This document shows positions 31,539 to 40,941 of a stretch of DNA of 64,000 nt, piece by piece; within the stretch, counting starts at the first letter, position 1, and each line of letters begins with the position of its first letter. Source of the DNA: Xanthomonas sp. AM6. Lineage in GTDB: Bacteria; Pseudomonadota; Gammaproteobacteria; Xanthomonadales; Xanthomonadaceae. The notes under the pieces were generated by a model. It did not search any database and was not told where the DNA came from. It worked only from the letters and a program-made list of their open reading frames with translations. The DNA lies in NCBI RefSeq assembly GCF_025665335.1, contig NZ_CP106869.1, positions 1 through 64,000 of the forward strand, written 5' to 3'. A program made the translations under genes and the position numbers.

Positions 31539-32861
31539 CTAGACCGACATCGCGCGCGCCGTTTCGCGCGCCGGTTCCGGTTCGGCCGCGACGGGCAGAT
31601 CCTGGCGGAGCTTCTGCGTGGATTGCTCCAGGGTCTGCTGCGCGGCCTGGTCGCGATCGACGTAGGCGCGCCGGTGCGCGGGATCGTCCAGCTTGCCTTC
31701 CACCGCAATGAAGCCCTTGCCGTTGTTGCTGGGGACCACATGATCGATGCGCGTCATCCCGCCGATGCTGGCATCGTGGGTCAGCGTGCCCGCCGCCCGC
31801 TCGAGCTCGGCGCGATCCTTGAACCCGCCCGAGGGCCCGAGTTTCTCCAGCGCCGCGACGGTCTGCTGGTACATCGGGTTCTGCGGATGGGTCTTGTCCG
31901 ACAGCAGCGGCGCGCGCGCCGCATCCCCTGGCGTAGCGGCGGCAGCGCCGGGACGCTGCACCTGCGCCTCGCGCAGCGCCCTGAGCGTGTCCTTGCCGGC
32001 GATGCCGTCGACGTCCAGATGATGATCGCGCTGGAACGCCTCGACCGCGTGCTTGGTGCGGTCGCCGAACTTGCCATCGGTGCCCAGCGCCTTGCCGTCG
32101 GCATCGGTGTAGCCCAACTGGTTGAGGCGCTCCTGCAGCGCTTTCACCTCCGGACCGTGTTCCTCCTTGCGCAACGTGCCGTCGGCCATCGGCGCGGCGC
32201 CGGCCGCGGCGACGCCGGTGGCTGCCGCCACCGTGCGTCCGTTGCCGGACACGTTGCTGACCTGGGCCGGCGCGGTGAGATTGGGCTGCGCGTGCTGGGG
32301 CCGGTGGTCGGTAGTGAGCGCGCCGCTGTTCATGTCGCGGATGTAGCGGTCGGCCTGCGGCAGGTAACCGGTGTTGATGTCGACGTGCACGTGCTTGCCG
32401 AAGGCGCTGGGATTGCCGTTGTTGAAGCCGCCCTGGATGCCCACCGACTGCCCGTACTCGATCCGGTCGCCGGCTTCCAGCCGCGTGTTGCGCAGGTCAA
32501 GGTGCCGGTACTGAGCGATCATCTCGCGGCTGGGATCGTTGGCCGGCTTGTCGTAGATCTGCACGATGCCGTCGCTGGGATCGACCTTGCCGATGTAGCC
32601 GCTGGCGATGGCCGGCACCGGCACCGCGCTGGAGCCGCCGGCCTGCAGCACGAAATCCTTGGAAACGTAATGGTCGCCGTCGCGCGAGACGGTCGCCGCG
32701 CCGCGGTAGTTGCCGAGCAGTTCCTCGCGCTCGCCGTTGACCGTGGCGTAGACCCGGCCGCGCTCGTCGCCGCGGGTCGGGTGATGGCGCTCGATATCCT
32801 CGTAGTCATGGATGTGCTGCACGCCGCGTCCTACGGACTCGACGATCGTGTACCTGGGCAT
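31539..32861 (-). CDS. X-T4SS effector: M23 peptidase, peptidoglycan binding, XVIPCD
   Basis: The protein has 440 residues and no signal peptide. An LAS/M23-type metallopeptidase occupies about 60-165, with H64, D69, H120 (QYRHLD) and the H157-V-H159 pair as likely zinc and catalytic residues. A PG_binding_1 domain follows at about 233-297 (GPEVKALQERLNQLGY). The C-terminal XVIPCD at about 320-420 reads SDKTHPQNPMYQQTVAALEK, MTRIDHVV, DPAHRRAYVDRDQAAQQT. XVIPCD is the secretion signal recognised by VirD4 of the Xanthomonadales bacteria-killing type IV system, so this is a predicted cell-wall-cutting toxin injected into rival bacteria. The partner immunity gene is immediately upstream. The secretion apparatus itself is not in this window. 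Confidence 0.92.
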   Translation of the reverse strand: MPRYTIVESVGRGVQHIHDYEDIERHHPTRGDERGRVYATVNGEREELLGNYRGAATVSRDGDHYVSKDFVLQAGGSSAVPVPAIASGYIGKVDPSDGIVQIYDKPANDPSREMIAQYRHLDLRNTRLEAGDRIEYGQSVGIQGGFNNGNPSAFGKHVHVDINTGYLPQADRYIRDMNSGALTTDHRPQHAQPNLTAPAQVSNVSGNGRTVAAATGVAAAGAAPMADGTLRKEEHGPEVKALQERLNQLGYTDADGKALGTDGKFGDRTKHAVEAFQRDHHLDVDGIAGKDTLRALREAQVQRPGAAAATPGDAARAPLLSDKTHPQNPMYQQTVAALEKLGPSGGFKDRAELERAAGTLTHDASIGGMTRIDHVVPSNNGKGFIAVEGKLDDPAHRRAYVDRDQAAQQTLEQSTQKLRQDLPVAAEPEPARETARAMSV

Positions 32862-32927
32862 CGTCCTTCTCCTTTTTCCATGGTGCCAACAATCACGGCG
32901 CCCGCATCGTCGCGGGCGCCATGCCGA

Positions 32928-33485
32928 TCAGCGCAGATGCTGGGCCAGTTGCCAGCACTGCTGCGTGTACTCGAACACATAGGCTTCGGGCGCGCCGAGC
33001 GTCCTGGTCACCTCGTCGTCGGCGGAAAACTCCGCCTTGACGAAATCCGCGCGCATCCGCTCGCCATCGGGCTTGAGCTTCAGGTCGACCCGCGCCAGGT
33101 CGGCGGGGTCCTTGCCGGGCTCGTCGTAGGACCAGCGCGAATCGATCAGCACCAGCCGGAACGGCTCGGCGGGGCGATCCACCGGCTTGGACGGGTCGCG
33201 CAGGTCGCGCTCTGCAACCTGTGGGGCGCTGTAGGCGGCGCGCAGCGCCGGATCGGCCATGATCGCCTCCAGGAACGCGGCGAACCCATCCTGGGTCTTG
33301 GCGCAGGCCTCGGGCGGCAGCGCGGGGCGGGGAGCGGCCGCCGCGGCGGGTGTCGCCGCTGCGGGGGCGGCCTGGGCCGTCGAGGCGGCCGCTGCGGGAG
33401 CGTCGGCCGCCGCAGTGGATGCCGGTGCCTTGCAGCCTTGCAGGAGCAGGGCCAGCAGTGCGGCGGTGAGCAAGCGTTGCTTCAT
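32928..33485 (-). CDS. Lipoprotein, predicted immunity protein of the X-T4SS effector
   Basis: The protein has 185 residues. The lipobox is LLLQGC (Cys18), followed by an Ala/Pro-rich linker to about residue 55 and a compact domain with a cysteine pair (EACAKTQDGF and EYTQQCWQLA). Known X-T4SS immunity proteins are periplasmic lipoproteins encoded beside their effectors. Here the stop is 66 bp from the effector start on the same strand, which fits. Direct inhibition of the M23 domain is inferred, not seen. Confidence 0.8.
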   Translation of the reverse strand: MKQRLLTAALLALLLQGCKAPASTAAADAPAAAASTAQAAPAAATPAAAAAPRPALPPEACAKTQDGFAAFLEAIMADPALRAAYSAPQVAERDLRDPSKPVDRPAEPFRLVLIDSRWSYDEPGKDPADLARVDLKLKPDGERMRADFVKAEFSADDEVTRTLGAPEAYVFEYTQQCWQLAQHLR

Positions 33486-33660
33486 GGTGTCGTTCCTTTC
33501 CTTAGACCGTTCGGGCGCACAGCGGCGGGCCGGCGTTGGGAGACCCCCGCCGCCCAGGACCGCAGTTTACGAAGCGCGCGTGAGGATGCCGACGACCGGC
33601 TGTTTCCCCCGGCGACCGCGTCCCATTCGCTGTGCCACCCGCGTCCGCCGCCTTGCTTCC

Positions 33661-33689
33661 GCCGGACGCTATCGCACGTCGCGTCCGGC
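33661..33689. promoter_or_regulatory. Inverted repeat upstream of adhP
   Basis: GCCGGACGC (33661-33669) and GCGTCCGGC (33681-33689) are perfect 9-bp arms with an 11-base spacer, between the divergent immunity gene and adhP. A second repeat, GGCGCC-GCAA-GGCGCC, is at 33770-33785. Either may be an operator. The 335-bp gap 33486-33820 holds no gene. Confidence 0.45.
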
Positions 33690-33820
33690 CGATGTGGGCG
33701 CAATCGGCGTGTGCGGGCAGGGAGTTGGGAATGCACGGGGCCACGGCGGTTGACCTCGATCAAGGCAGCGGCGCCGCAAGGCGCCTAGTGTGAATCGCAA
33801 CAACGGACAAGGAGTGCGAC

Positions 33821-34849
33821 ATGAACAAGACGATGAAAGCCGCCGTGGTGCGCGCGTTCGGCCAGCCGCTGGCGATCGAGGAAGTGGAAGTGCCGCGGCC
33901 GCAGGCCGGCGACATCCTGGTCAAGATCGAGGCCTGCGGCGTGTGTCATACCGACCTGCATGCGGCCGAGGGCGATTGGCCGGTGAAGCCGAACCCGCCG
34001 TTCATTCCCGGCCACGAGGGCGTGGGCCACGTGGTCGCGGTCGGCGCCGGCGTCGGCCACGTGAAGGAAGGCGACCGGGTCGGCATCCCGTGGCTGTACT
34101 CGGCCTGCGGGCATTGCGAGCATTGCCTGGGCGGCTGGGAGACGCTGTGCGAGGCGCAGCAGAATTCCGGCTATTCGGTCAACGGCGGGTTCGCCGAATA
34201 CGCGCTGGCCAATGCCGATTACGTCGGCCACCTGCCGAAGACCATCGGCTTCGTCGAGGTCGCGCCGATCCTGTGCGCCGGCGTCACCGTGTACAAGGGC
34301 CTGAAGGTCACCGACACCAGGCCCGGCAACTGGGTGGTGATCTCCGGCATCGGCGGGCTCGGCCACATGGCGGTGCAGTACGCCAAGGCGATGGGCCTGA
34401 ACGTGGCCGCGGTGGACGTGGACGACGCCAAGCTGGCACTGGCCCGGCGCCTGGGCGCCACGGTGACGGTCAACGCCCGCACCACCGATCCGGTGGCCTA
34501 CCTGAAGAAGGAGATCGGCGGCGCCCATGGCGCGCTGGTCACCGCGGTGTCGCCGAAGGCGTTCGAGCAGGCGATCGGCATGGTCCGCCGCGGCGGCACG
34601 GTATCGCTGAACGGGTTGCCGCCGGGCCAGTTCCCGCTGGACATCTTCGGCATGGTGCTCAACGGCGTGACCGTGCGCGGTTCGATCGTCGGCACGCGCC
34701 TGGACCTGCAGGAATCGCTGGAGTTCGCCGAGCAGGGCAAGGTCGCCGCGACCGTGGCCACCGACACGCTGGAGAACGTCAACGACGTGTTCGCGCGCAT
34801 GCGCGCCGGCCAGATCGAAGGCCGCATCGTGCTGGACATGGCGGCCTGA
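33821..34849 (+). CDS. adhP: Zinc-dependent alcohol dehydrogenase AdhP
   Basis: The enzyme oxidises ethanol and similar alcohols with NAD. At 342 residues it has the catalytic zinc residues in [16 protein letters not shown] and GHEGVGHVV. The structural zinc cysteines are in [17 protein letters not shown] and the Rossmann motif in [25 protein letters not shown] gives a strong start. The stop overlaps the next gene by one base, so the two are translationally coupled. Confidence 0.95.
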   Translation: MNKTMKAAVVRAFGQPLAIEEVEVPRPQAGDILVKIEACGVCHTDLHAAEGDWPVKPNPPFIPGHEGVGHVVAVGAGVGHVKEGDRVGIPWLYSACGHCEHCLGGWETLCEAQQNSGYSVNGGFAEYALANADYVGHLPKTIGFVEVAPILCAGVTVYKGLKVTDTRPGNWVVISGIGGLGHMAVQYAKAMGLNVAAVDVDDAKLALARRLGATVTVNARTTDPVAYLKKEIGGAHGALVTAVSPKAFEQAIGMVRRGGTVSLNGLPPGQFPLDIFGMVLNGVTVRGSIVGTRLDLQESLEFAEQGKVAATVATDTLENVNDVFARMRAGQIEGRIVLDMAA

Positions 34850-35241
34850 TGGACGCCGCGCTCGCTTCTGGCGTTCCGCTGCAGGTGCTGGCGACGCTGC
34901 CGGCCTTGCAGCTGATCGAGCGGCTGCGCGCGCGGCACGGGCCGCTGCTGTTCCACCAGTCCGGCGGCTGCTGCGACGGCTCCTCGCCGATGTGCTATCC
35001 GCAGGACGACTTCATCGTCGGCGACCGCGACGTGCAGCTGGGCGAGATCGGCGGCGCGCCGTTCTACATCAGCGCGTCGCAGTTCGACTACTGGAAGCAC
35101 ACCCAGCTGATCATCGACGTGGTGCCCGGCCGCGGCGGCATGTTCTCGCTGGAGAACGGCGAGGGCGTGCGCTTCCTGGTGCGCTCGCGGCTGTTTAGCG
35201 ACGCCGAGTACGCGGCGCTGCAGGCGGCGGGCAGGGTGTAG
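34849..35241 (+). CDS. DUF779 protein, aldehyde-oxidation associated
   Basis: The protein has 130 residues and carries the DUF779 core: LLFHQSGGCCDGSSPMCYP (three conserved cysteines), FYISASQFDYWKHTQLIIDV and RGGMFSLENGEGVRFLVRS. DUF779 genes commonly sit beside acetaldehyde dehydrogenase genes, and the role is unproven. It starts at the ATG inside the adhP stop (TGATG). Confidence 0.88.
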   Translation: MDAALASGVPLQVLATLPALQLIERLRARHGPLLFHQSGGCCDGSSPMCYPQDDFIVGDRDVQLGEIGGAPFYISASQFDYWKHTQLIIDVVPGRGGMFSLENGEGVRFLVRSRLFSDAEYAALQAAGRV

Positions 35242-35258
35242 CGGGGTGCAGCGCTTCC

Positions 35259-35326
35259 TGTAGGAGCGGCTTCAGCCGCGGCAGGCCCTGTCAGGGGCAC
35301 CTGTCGCGGCTGAAGCCGCTCCTACA
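35259..35326. repeat. REP pair (inverted)
   Basis: TGTAGGAGCGGCTTCAGCCG and its inverted partner CGGCTGAAGCCGCTCCTACA flank a short spacer, forming a long potential hairpin just after the DUF779 gene. It may also stop readthrough. Confidence 0.8.
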
Positions 35327-35341
35327 ACAGCCGCAGCCGGG

Positions 35342-35728
<387 letters not shown>

Positions 35729-35801
35729 TCACGGATGCCTAACGGTACCGGCGCTACTGCTGCCATCCCCCCTGCCGCCGATGCCGCCCGGAGCTTCCGC
35801 C

Positions 35802-36194
35802 ATGTGCCCCAGCGACCGTCCCGACCCGCTGCTGTTCAACGCCCACCTGGACCCGCTGCCGGCCGCGCCGCAGCCCGACCACGGCGACGGCCCGCCGCCG
35901 CACGACGCGCCGGACTACCGCCAGTACAGCCTGGCCGATTACCGGCAGCGCCGCGCCCGCCATGGCACGCCGTGGCGCGATCTGTGCCCGGCCTACGCGT
36001 TCGCGCTGCGCACCCACGCCGGCGGCTGGCCGCGCGCGCCGATGGCCGACACCGACGGCGAACTGGCCGCGCACTGGGAACAGGTGCGCGGCGAATCGCA
36101 CCTGGACTGGCGCCAGGCGCGGCAGGTGATCGAGGACGCCTGGCAGGCGCTGGACCACCTGCCGGCGCCGGCGCTGCGCGTGGAGGCGCACTGA
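35802..36194 (+). CDS. Conserved small protein translationally coupled to ku
   Basis: The protein has 130 residues: a Pro/Asp-rich N-terminus, then YRQYSLADYRQRRARHGTPW, YAFALRTHAGGWPRAP, and a C-terminal helix LDWRQARQVIEDAWQALDHL. No family is recognised. The stop overlaps the Ku start (TGATG), so it belongs to the ku-ligD operon and may have a role in end joining. An in-frame ATG seven codons earlier (35781) is possible. Confidence 0.7.
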   Translation: MCPSDRPDPLLFNAHLDPLPAAPQPDHGDGPPPHDAPDYRQYSLADYRQRRARHGTPWRDLCPAYAFALRTHAGGWPRAPMADTDGELAAHWEQVRGESHLDWRQARQVIEDAWQALDHLPAPALRVEAH

Positions 36195-37171
36195 TGGCGC
36201 GCCCGATCTGGACCGGCACCCTGTCCTTCGGCCTGCTCAACGTGCCGGTGTCGCTGATGTCCGGCGAACGCCGCATCGACCTGCACTTCCGCATGCTCGA
36301 CGCGCGCGACAAGCGCCCGATCCGCTTCGAGCGGGTCAACGCCGACACCGGCGAAGAGGTGCCGTGGAAGGACATCGTCAAGGCCTACGAATACAGCAAG
36401 GGCAACTACGTGGTGGTCGAGCAGAAGGACATCGCCTCGGCCGCCCCGGAAAGCCACGAGACGGTGGAGGTGGAGGCCTTCGTCGACGGCGCCGACATCG
36501 ACCTGCGCTACTTCGAGAAGCCCTACGTGCTGGTGCCGGGCAAGAAGGCCGAGAAGGGCTACGTGCTGCTGCGCGAGACGCTGCGCGCCACCGGCAAGGT
36601 CGGCATCGCGCGGGTGGTGATCCGCACCCGCGAATACCTGTCGGCGGTGATGCCGCACGACGAAGCGCTGGTGCTGATCCTGCTGCGCTATCCGCAGGAA
36701 CTGGTGGATCTGGAGGACTACACGCTGCCCAGCGGCAAGGCCGCCGACTACCGGATCAGTCCCAAGGAAACCGAGATGGCCACGCAGCTGATCGAGTCGA
36801 TGTCCGGCAAATGGGACCCGTCGGCCTACCACGACGAGTTCCGCGAACGCCTGCACGCGGTGATCCAGAAGCGGATCAAGGCGCAGGAGGGCACCGCCCA
36901 GGTGGACGACGACGCCGACGCGCCGCAGCGCGAGGACGCGGCCACCAACGTGGTCGATTTCATGTCGCTGCTGCAGAAGAGCCTGGACGCCAAGCGCCGC
37001 ACCCCGGCCAAGAGCGGCGATGCCTCGGTGCCGGTGAGCAAGACCGGCAAGAAGCCGGCCAAGAAAGCGGCGAAGAAGGAGGCCAGGCCCGCCGCCAAAT
37101 CCGCGGCCAAGGCCAAGCCGGCGAAGAAGGCCAGCGCCAGCAAGGCGCCGGCGCGGCGCAAGGCGGGGTAG
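36194..37171 (+). CDS. ku: Ku protein, non-homologous end joining
   Basis: Bacterial Ku forms a homodimeric ring on broken DNA ends and recruits LigD. At 325 residues it begins MARPIWTGTLSFGLLNVPV, followed by the Ku core (VVVEQKDIA, LRYFEKPYVLVPG, QLIESMSGKWDP). A lysine/alanine-rich tail at about 280-325 is typical of the DNA-binding extension. It is six bases upstream of ligD in one operon. Confidence 0.96.
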   Translation: MARPIWTGTLSFGLLNVPVSLMSGERRIDLHFRMLDARDKRPIRFERVNADTGEEVPWKDIVKAYEYSKGNYVVVEQKDIASAAPESHETVEVEAFVDGADIDLRYFEKPYVLVPGKKAEKGYVLLRETLRATGKVGIARVVIRTREYLSAVMPHDEALVLILLRYPQELVDLEDYTLPSGKAADYRISPKETEMATQLIESMSGKWDPSAYHDEFRERLHAVIQKRIKAQEGTAQVDDDADAPQREDAATNVVDFMSLLQKSLDAKRRTPAKSGDASVPVSKTGKKPAKKAAKKEARPAAKSAAKAKPAKKASASKAPARRKAG

Positions 37172-37177
37172 GGCGCG

Positions 37178-39964
37178 ATGACGCTGCGCGAATACGCCCG
37201 CAAGCGCCGCTTCGGCGCGACCCCGGAACCGGCCGACGACAGCGCCGCCGCGCCGTCGCGGCGGCCGATCTTCGTCGTGCAGCTGCACCACGCCAGTTCG
37301 CGCCACTACGATTTCCGCCTGGAAGCCGACGGCGTGCTGAAGAGCTGGGCGGTGCCGAAGGGCCCGTCGCTGCGGGTCGGCGAGAAGCGCTTGGCGGTGC
37401 AGGTGGAGGACCATCCGCGGTCCTATGCCGGATTCGCCGGCGACATTCCCGAAGGCCACTACGGCGCCGGCCACGTCGATGTGTTCGACCACGGCACCTG
37501 GTCGTGCGACGGCGACCCGCTGGCCGCGCTCGCCGCCGGCAAGCTGGAATTCGTGCTGCACGGCGAGCGCCTCAACGGCAGCTGGAAACTGGTGCGCACC
37601 GCGCTGCGCGGCAAGCAGCCGCAATGGCTGCTGATCAAGCGCGACGACGCGTTCGCCGCCGACCGCGAGGCCGACGACCTGTTGCAGGACCCGCCCGCCG
37701 CCGCGCCCAAGAGCTCCAGGCGCGCGGCCAAGGCCACCAAGCCGGCCACGCCCGCCAGGCGCGGGCGTGGTGCGGCGCCGGCCGGGCCCGCCAGCGCCGG
37801 CGCCGCGGCCAGGCCGATGGCGCGGCCACGCCGCAGCGATGCGGCCTGGCGCAAGCGCGCGCTGGCGCTGGACGGCGCGCGCGACCGCCCGTGCCCGCCG
37901 GGCGCGCGCGCGCAGCTGACCATCCTGCGCGACCAGGCCCCCGACGGCGCGCAATGGCTGCACGAGATCAAGTGGGACGGTTACCGCCTGCTCGCCGACC
38001 TGGAGGCCGGCCAGGCGACGCTGCGCTCGCGCAACGACCAGGCCTGGACCGAGAGCTTCCCCGCGGTCGCCCGCGCGGTGCAGGCGCTGCCGGTGACGCA
38101 GGCGACGCTGGACGGCGAACTGGTGGTGCTCGACGACGACGGCCGCAGCGATTTCTCGGCCCTGCAGCGGGTCATCGACGGCAGCTCCGGACAGCCGCTG
38201 CGCTACGTGGTGTTCGACCTGCTGGGCGTGGCCGGCGTGGACCTGCGCGAGGTGCCGCTGTTGCAGCGCAAGCAACTGCTGCGCGCCCTGCTCGGCGAGG
38301 CGCCGGGCGTGCTGGCCTACAGCGACCATGTGTTCGGCCGCGGCCCGGAGGTGTTCGCCGCCGCGGCCGAGAAGGGCTACGAAGGCGTGGTCAGCAAGCG
38401 CGTGGATGCGCGCTACCACGGCGGCCGCGGCGGCGACTGGATCAAGACCAAGCACGAGAACAGCGACGACTTCGTCATCGTCGGCCATACCGATCCCAAG
38501 GGCGCGCGCAGCGGCTTCGGTTCGCTGCTGCTGGCGCAGCGCGTCGGCGCCGGGCTGCGCTACGTCGGCCGTGTCGGGACCGGCTTCGACGTGCCGGCGC
38601 TGCGGCGGATGAGCGCGCAGCTCCAGGCCCTGCAGACCGACCAGGCGGTGGTGGAGATCCCCGCGCATGCGCCGTTCCCGCGGCGCAGCGTGCACTGGGT
38701 GCGGCCGCAACTGGTCGCCGAAGTCGCGTTCCGCGGCTGGGCCAAGGAAGGCTTGCTGCGCCAGGCCGCGTTCAAGCGCCTGCGCGAGGACAAGCCGCTG
38801 CAGGACCTGGGCGGCGACCGCGCGCCGCCGCCGGCCACCGGCCGCAGCGCGCACGCCATGCCGGCGCGCGCGTCCAAGCCGGCCAAGGTGGCAAAGGTCG
38901 CGGGTGCGCCGGGGAAGACCGCGCCGGCGAAAACCCCGCAAGCCAAGGCCCCGCAAGGCAAGGCCGCGAAAGGGGACGTTGCGCAAGCCAAGCTTGCGAA
39001 AGGCCCGTCTGCAAAAGCGGGTTCCAAGCTCGCATCAGCCGCGCCCAAGGGGCGCAAGGCGGCGTCCAGCACCGTGGCGTCCGGTCCCGACGCAGATGCC
39101 GCGGCCGACGCGGTGACCATTACCCATCCCGAACGCGTGGTGTTTCCCGGTGCCGGCATCAGCAAGGGCGAGGTGGCCGCGTACTACCGCGCGATCGCGC
39201 CGTGGCTGCTGCGGGAGGTCGCCAACCGGCCGCTGTCGCTGCTGCGCTGTCCCGACGGCGCAGGCGGGGAGTGCTTCTTCCAGAAACACAACAACCGCGC
39301 GCTGGGCAAGCACGTGCGCGCGATCGCGCTGCGGCAGAAGAGCGGCACCGAGGACTACCTGTACATCGACGACCTCGCCGGCCTGCTGGAGCTGGTGCAG
39401 ATGAACACCCTGGAGCTGCATCCCTGGGGCTCGACCGTGGACGACCCCGAGCATCCGGACCGGCTGGTGTTCGACCTGGACCCGGGCGAAGGCGTGAGCT
39501 GGACCCAGATCAAGGCCGCCGCGCGCGAGATCCGCACGCGCCTGCGCGAGGCCGGGCTGGAAAGCTTCGTGCGCCTGTCCGGCGGCAAGGGCCTGCACGT
39601 GGTGGTGCCGATCGTGCCCAGCGCCGACTGGGACCAGGCCCGCGATTTCTGCGAAGCCTTCGCCCAGGCGCTGACTGCGGCGGCGCCCGACCGCTACGTG
39701 GCCACGATGAGCAAGGCCAAGCGCAGCGGGGTGATCTTCATCGACTGGCTGCGCAACGGCCGCGGCAACACCAGCGTGTGCTCGTGGTCGCTGCGCGCGC
39801 GCGAGCACGCCACCGTCGCGGTGCCGCTGCGCTGGGAAGAACTGGCGCGCATCGCCTCGCCGCAGGCATTCCCGCTGGCCAAGGCGCTGCAACGCGCCGC
39901 GCGCCTGCGCGAGCATCCGTGGAAGGAGATGGAGACGCTGCAGCAGCGGCTGCCGGGAAGCTGA
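37178..39964 (+). CDS. ligD: Multidomain DNA ligase D
   Basis: LigD trims, fills and seals DNA ends held by Ku. At 928 residues the order is 3'-phosphoesterase (about 25-165; VVQLHHASSRHYDFRLE), ATP-dependent ligase (about 250-550; EIKWDGYRLL with adenylated lysine 265, and KGYEGVVSKR) and primase-polymerase (about 645-925; ITHPERVVFPG, LVFDLDPGEGVSW, RLSGGKGLHVVVP). Long Ala/Lys/Pro linkers join the domains at about 168-225 and 545-640. The PE-LIG-POL order matches Pseudomonas LigD. Confidence 0.96.
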   Translation: MTLREYARKRRFGATPEPADDSAAAPSRRPIFVVQLHHASSRHYDFRLEADGVLKSWAVPKGPSLRVGEKRLAVQVEDHPRSYAGFAGDIPEGHYGAGHVDVFDHGTWSCDGDPLAALAAGKLEFVLHGERLNGSWKLVRTALRGKQPQWLLIKRDDAFAADREADDLLQDPPAAAPKSSRRAAKATKPATPARRGRGAAPAGPASAGAAARPMARPRRSDAAWRKRALALDGARDRPCPPGARAQLTILRDQAPDGAQWLHEIKWDGYRLLADLEAGQATLRSRNDQAWTESFPAVARAVQALPVTQATLDGELVVLDDDGRSDFSALQRVIDGSSGQPLRYVVFDLLGVAGVDLREVPLLQRKQLLRALLGEAPGVLAYSDHVFGRGPEVFAAAAEKGYEGVVSKRVDARYHGGRGGDWIKTKHENSDDFVIVGHTDPKGARSGFGSLLLAQRVGAGLRYVGRVGTGFDVPALRRMSAQLQALQTDQAVVEIPAHAPFPRRSVHWVRPQLVAEVAFRGWAKEGLLRQAAFKRLREDKPLQDLGGDRAPPPATGRSAHAMPARASKPAKVAKVAGAPGKTAPAKTPQAKAPQGKAAKGDVAQAKLAKGPSAKAGSKLASAAPKGRKAASSTVASGPDADAAADAVTITHPERVVFPGAGISKGEVAAYYRAIAPWLLREVANRPLSLLRCPDGAGGECFFQKHNNRALGKHVRAIALRQKSGTEDYLYIDDLAGLLELVQMNTLELHPWGSTVDDPEHPDRLVFDLDPGEGVSWTQIKAAAREIRTRLREAGLESFVRLSGGKGLHVVVPIVPSADWDQARDFCEAFAQALTAAAPDRYVATMSKAKRSGVIFIDWLRNGRGNTSVCSWSLRAREHATVAVPLRWEELARIASPQAFPLAKALQRAARLREHPWKEMETLQQRLPGS

Positions 39965-40020
39965 GCAGGCGGCCGCTCGGAGCGTGGCACTGCCGACGCT
40001 TTCGGCGGCTGCCGGCGACC

Positions 40021-40910
40021 GCGTCGCGACTGAAGTCGCTCCTACACGTGGTGCCTGCGCCGAGTCTCCATGCGGGAAACGCCGCTCCTACACGCGATGC
40101 CCGCGCTGACCCTCCATGCAGGAACGCCGTTCCTTGTAGGAGCGACTTCAGTCGCGACGAACGAAGGCATGATCCAACCGTTGGCGCCGGCTCTTGCAAT
40201 GCGAGCGTACCCATCGCAGCACCGCAAAACGGCGACGTTGCCGTGTCTTGCATCCTCAGCCGCTGACAGCGCACGGCGTCGCGACTGAAGTCGCTCCTAC
40301 ACGTGGTGCCTGCGCCGAGTCTCCATGCGGGAAACGCCGCTCCATGTAGGAGCGACTTCAGTCGCGACGAACGAAGGCATGGTCCAACCGCTGGCGCGGG
40401 CTTTTGCAATGCGAGCGTACCCATCGCAGCACCGCAAAACGGCGACGTTGCCGTGTCTTGCATCCTCAGCCGCTGACAGCGCACGGCGTCGCGACTGAAG
40501 TCGCTCCTACACGTGGTACCTGCGCCGAGTCTCCATGCGGGAACGCCGCTCTATGTAGGAGCGACTTCAGTCGCGACGAACGAAGACATGATCCAACAGC
40601 TGCCGCCGGCTCTTGCAATGCGAGCGTACCCATCGCAGCACCGCAAAACGGCGACGTTGCCGTGTCTTGCATCCTCAGCCGCTGACAGCGCACGGCGTCG
40701 CGACTGAAGTCGCTCCTACACGTGATGCCTGCGCTGACCCTCCATGCAGGAAACGCCGCTCCTTGTGGGAGCGACTTCAGTCGCGACGAGCGGAGCCCTC
40801 AGCCAAGCGCTGGCGGACGCTCGCAACGCGAGCGCATCACCTGCACCACGGCAACACAGGCGACCTGTGCAAGTGCCTCGCATCGATGCAGACACGCGAC
40901 GGTTACCTGC
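40021..40910. repeat. Tandem array of about 210-bp REP-pair units
   Basis: CGTCGCGACTGAAGTCGCTC recurs at 40021, 40277, 40487 and 40696, giving periods of 256, 210 and 209 bp. Each unit has this REP arm, a short spacer, the inverted arm (GTAGGAGCGACTTCAGTCGC), then a conserved spacer of about 125 bp (40157-40280, 40367-40490, 40577-40699). A fourth, clearly degraded spacer seems present at 40800-40900. The first unit is longer by about 46 bp because it contains an extra partial copy of its own central spacer. Frames across the array are translated repeats, not genes. The whole 977-bp gap between ligD and lldD is filled by it. Confidence 0.9.
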
Positions 40911-40941
40911 GCCGGCAGCAACCGCCGCGCAGCCCGGCCGC

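Noticed and set aside
33745-33760. Sigma-54 promoter for adhP
   Set aside because: A GG-N10-GC arrangement exists nearby, but the surrounding bases do not match TGGCAC-N5-TTGC, and such spacing is easily met by chance in GC-rich DNA.
36364-40266. A 1300-codon plus-strand frame across ku and ligD
   Set aside because: It is out of frame with two well-supported NHEJ proteins and is very rich in Arg/Gly/Ala; a shadow frame.
40070-40707. Short open frames repeated in the REP array
   Set aside because: The near-identical peptides come from translating the DNA repeat; there are no ribosome sites and no family resemblance.
40021-40792. CRISPR array
   Set aside because: Units are about 210 bp, the repeats are REP arms and the spacers are the same from unit to unit, the opposite of CRISPR.
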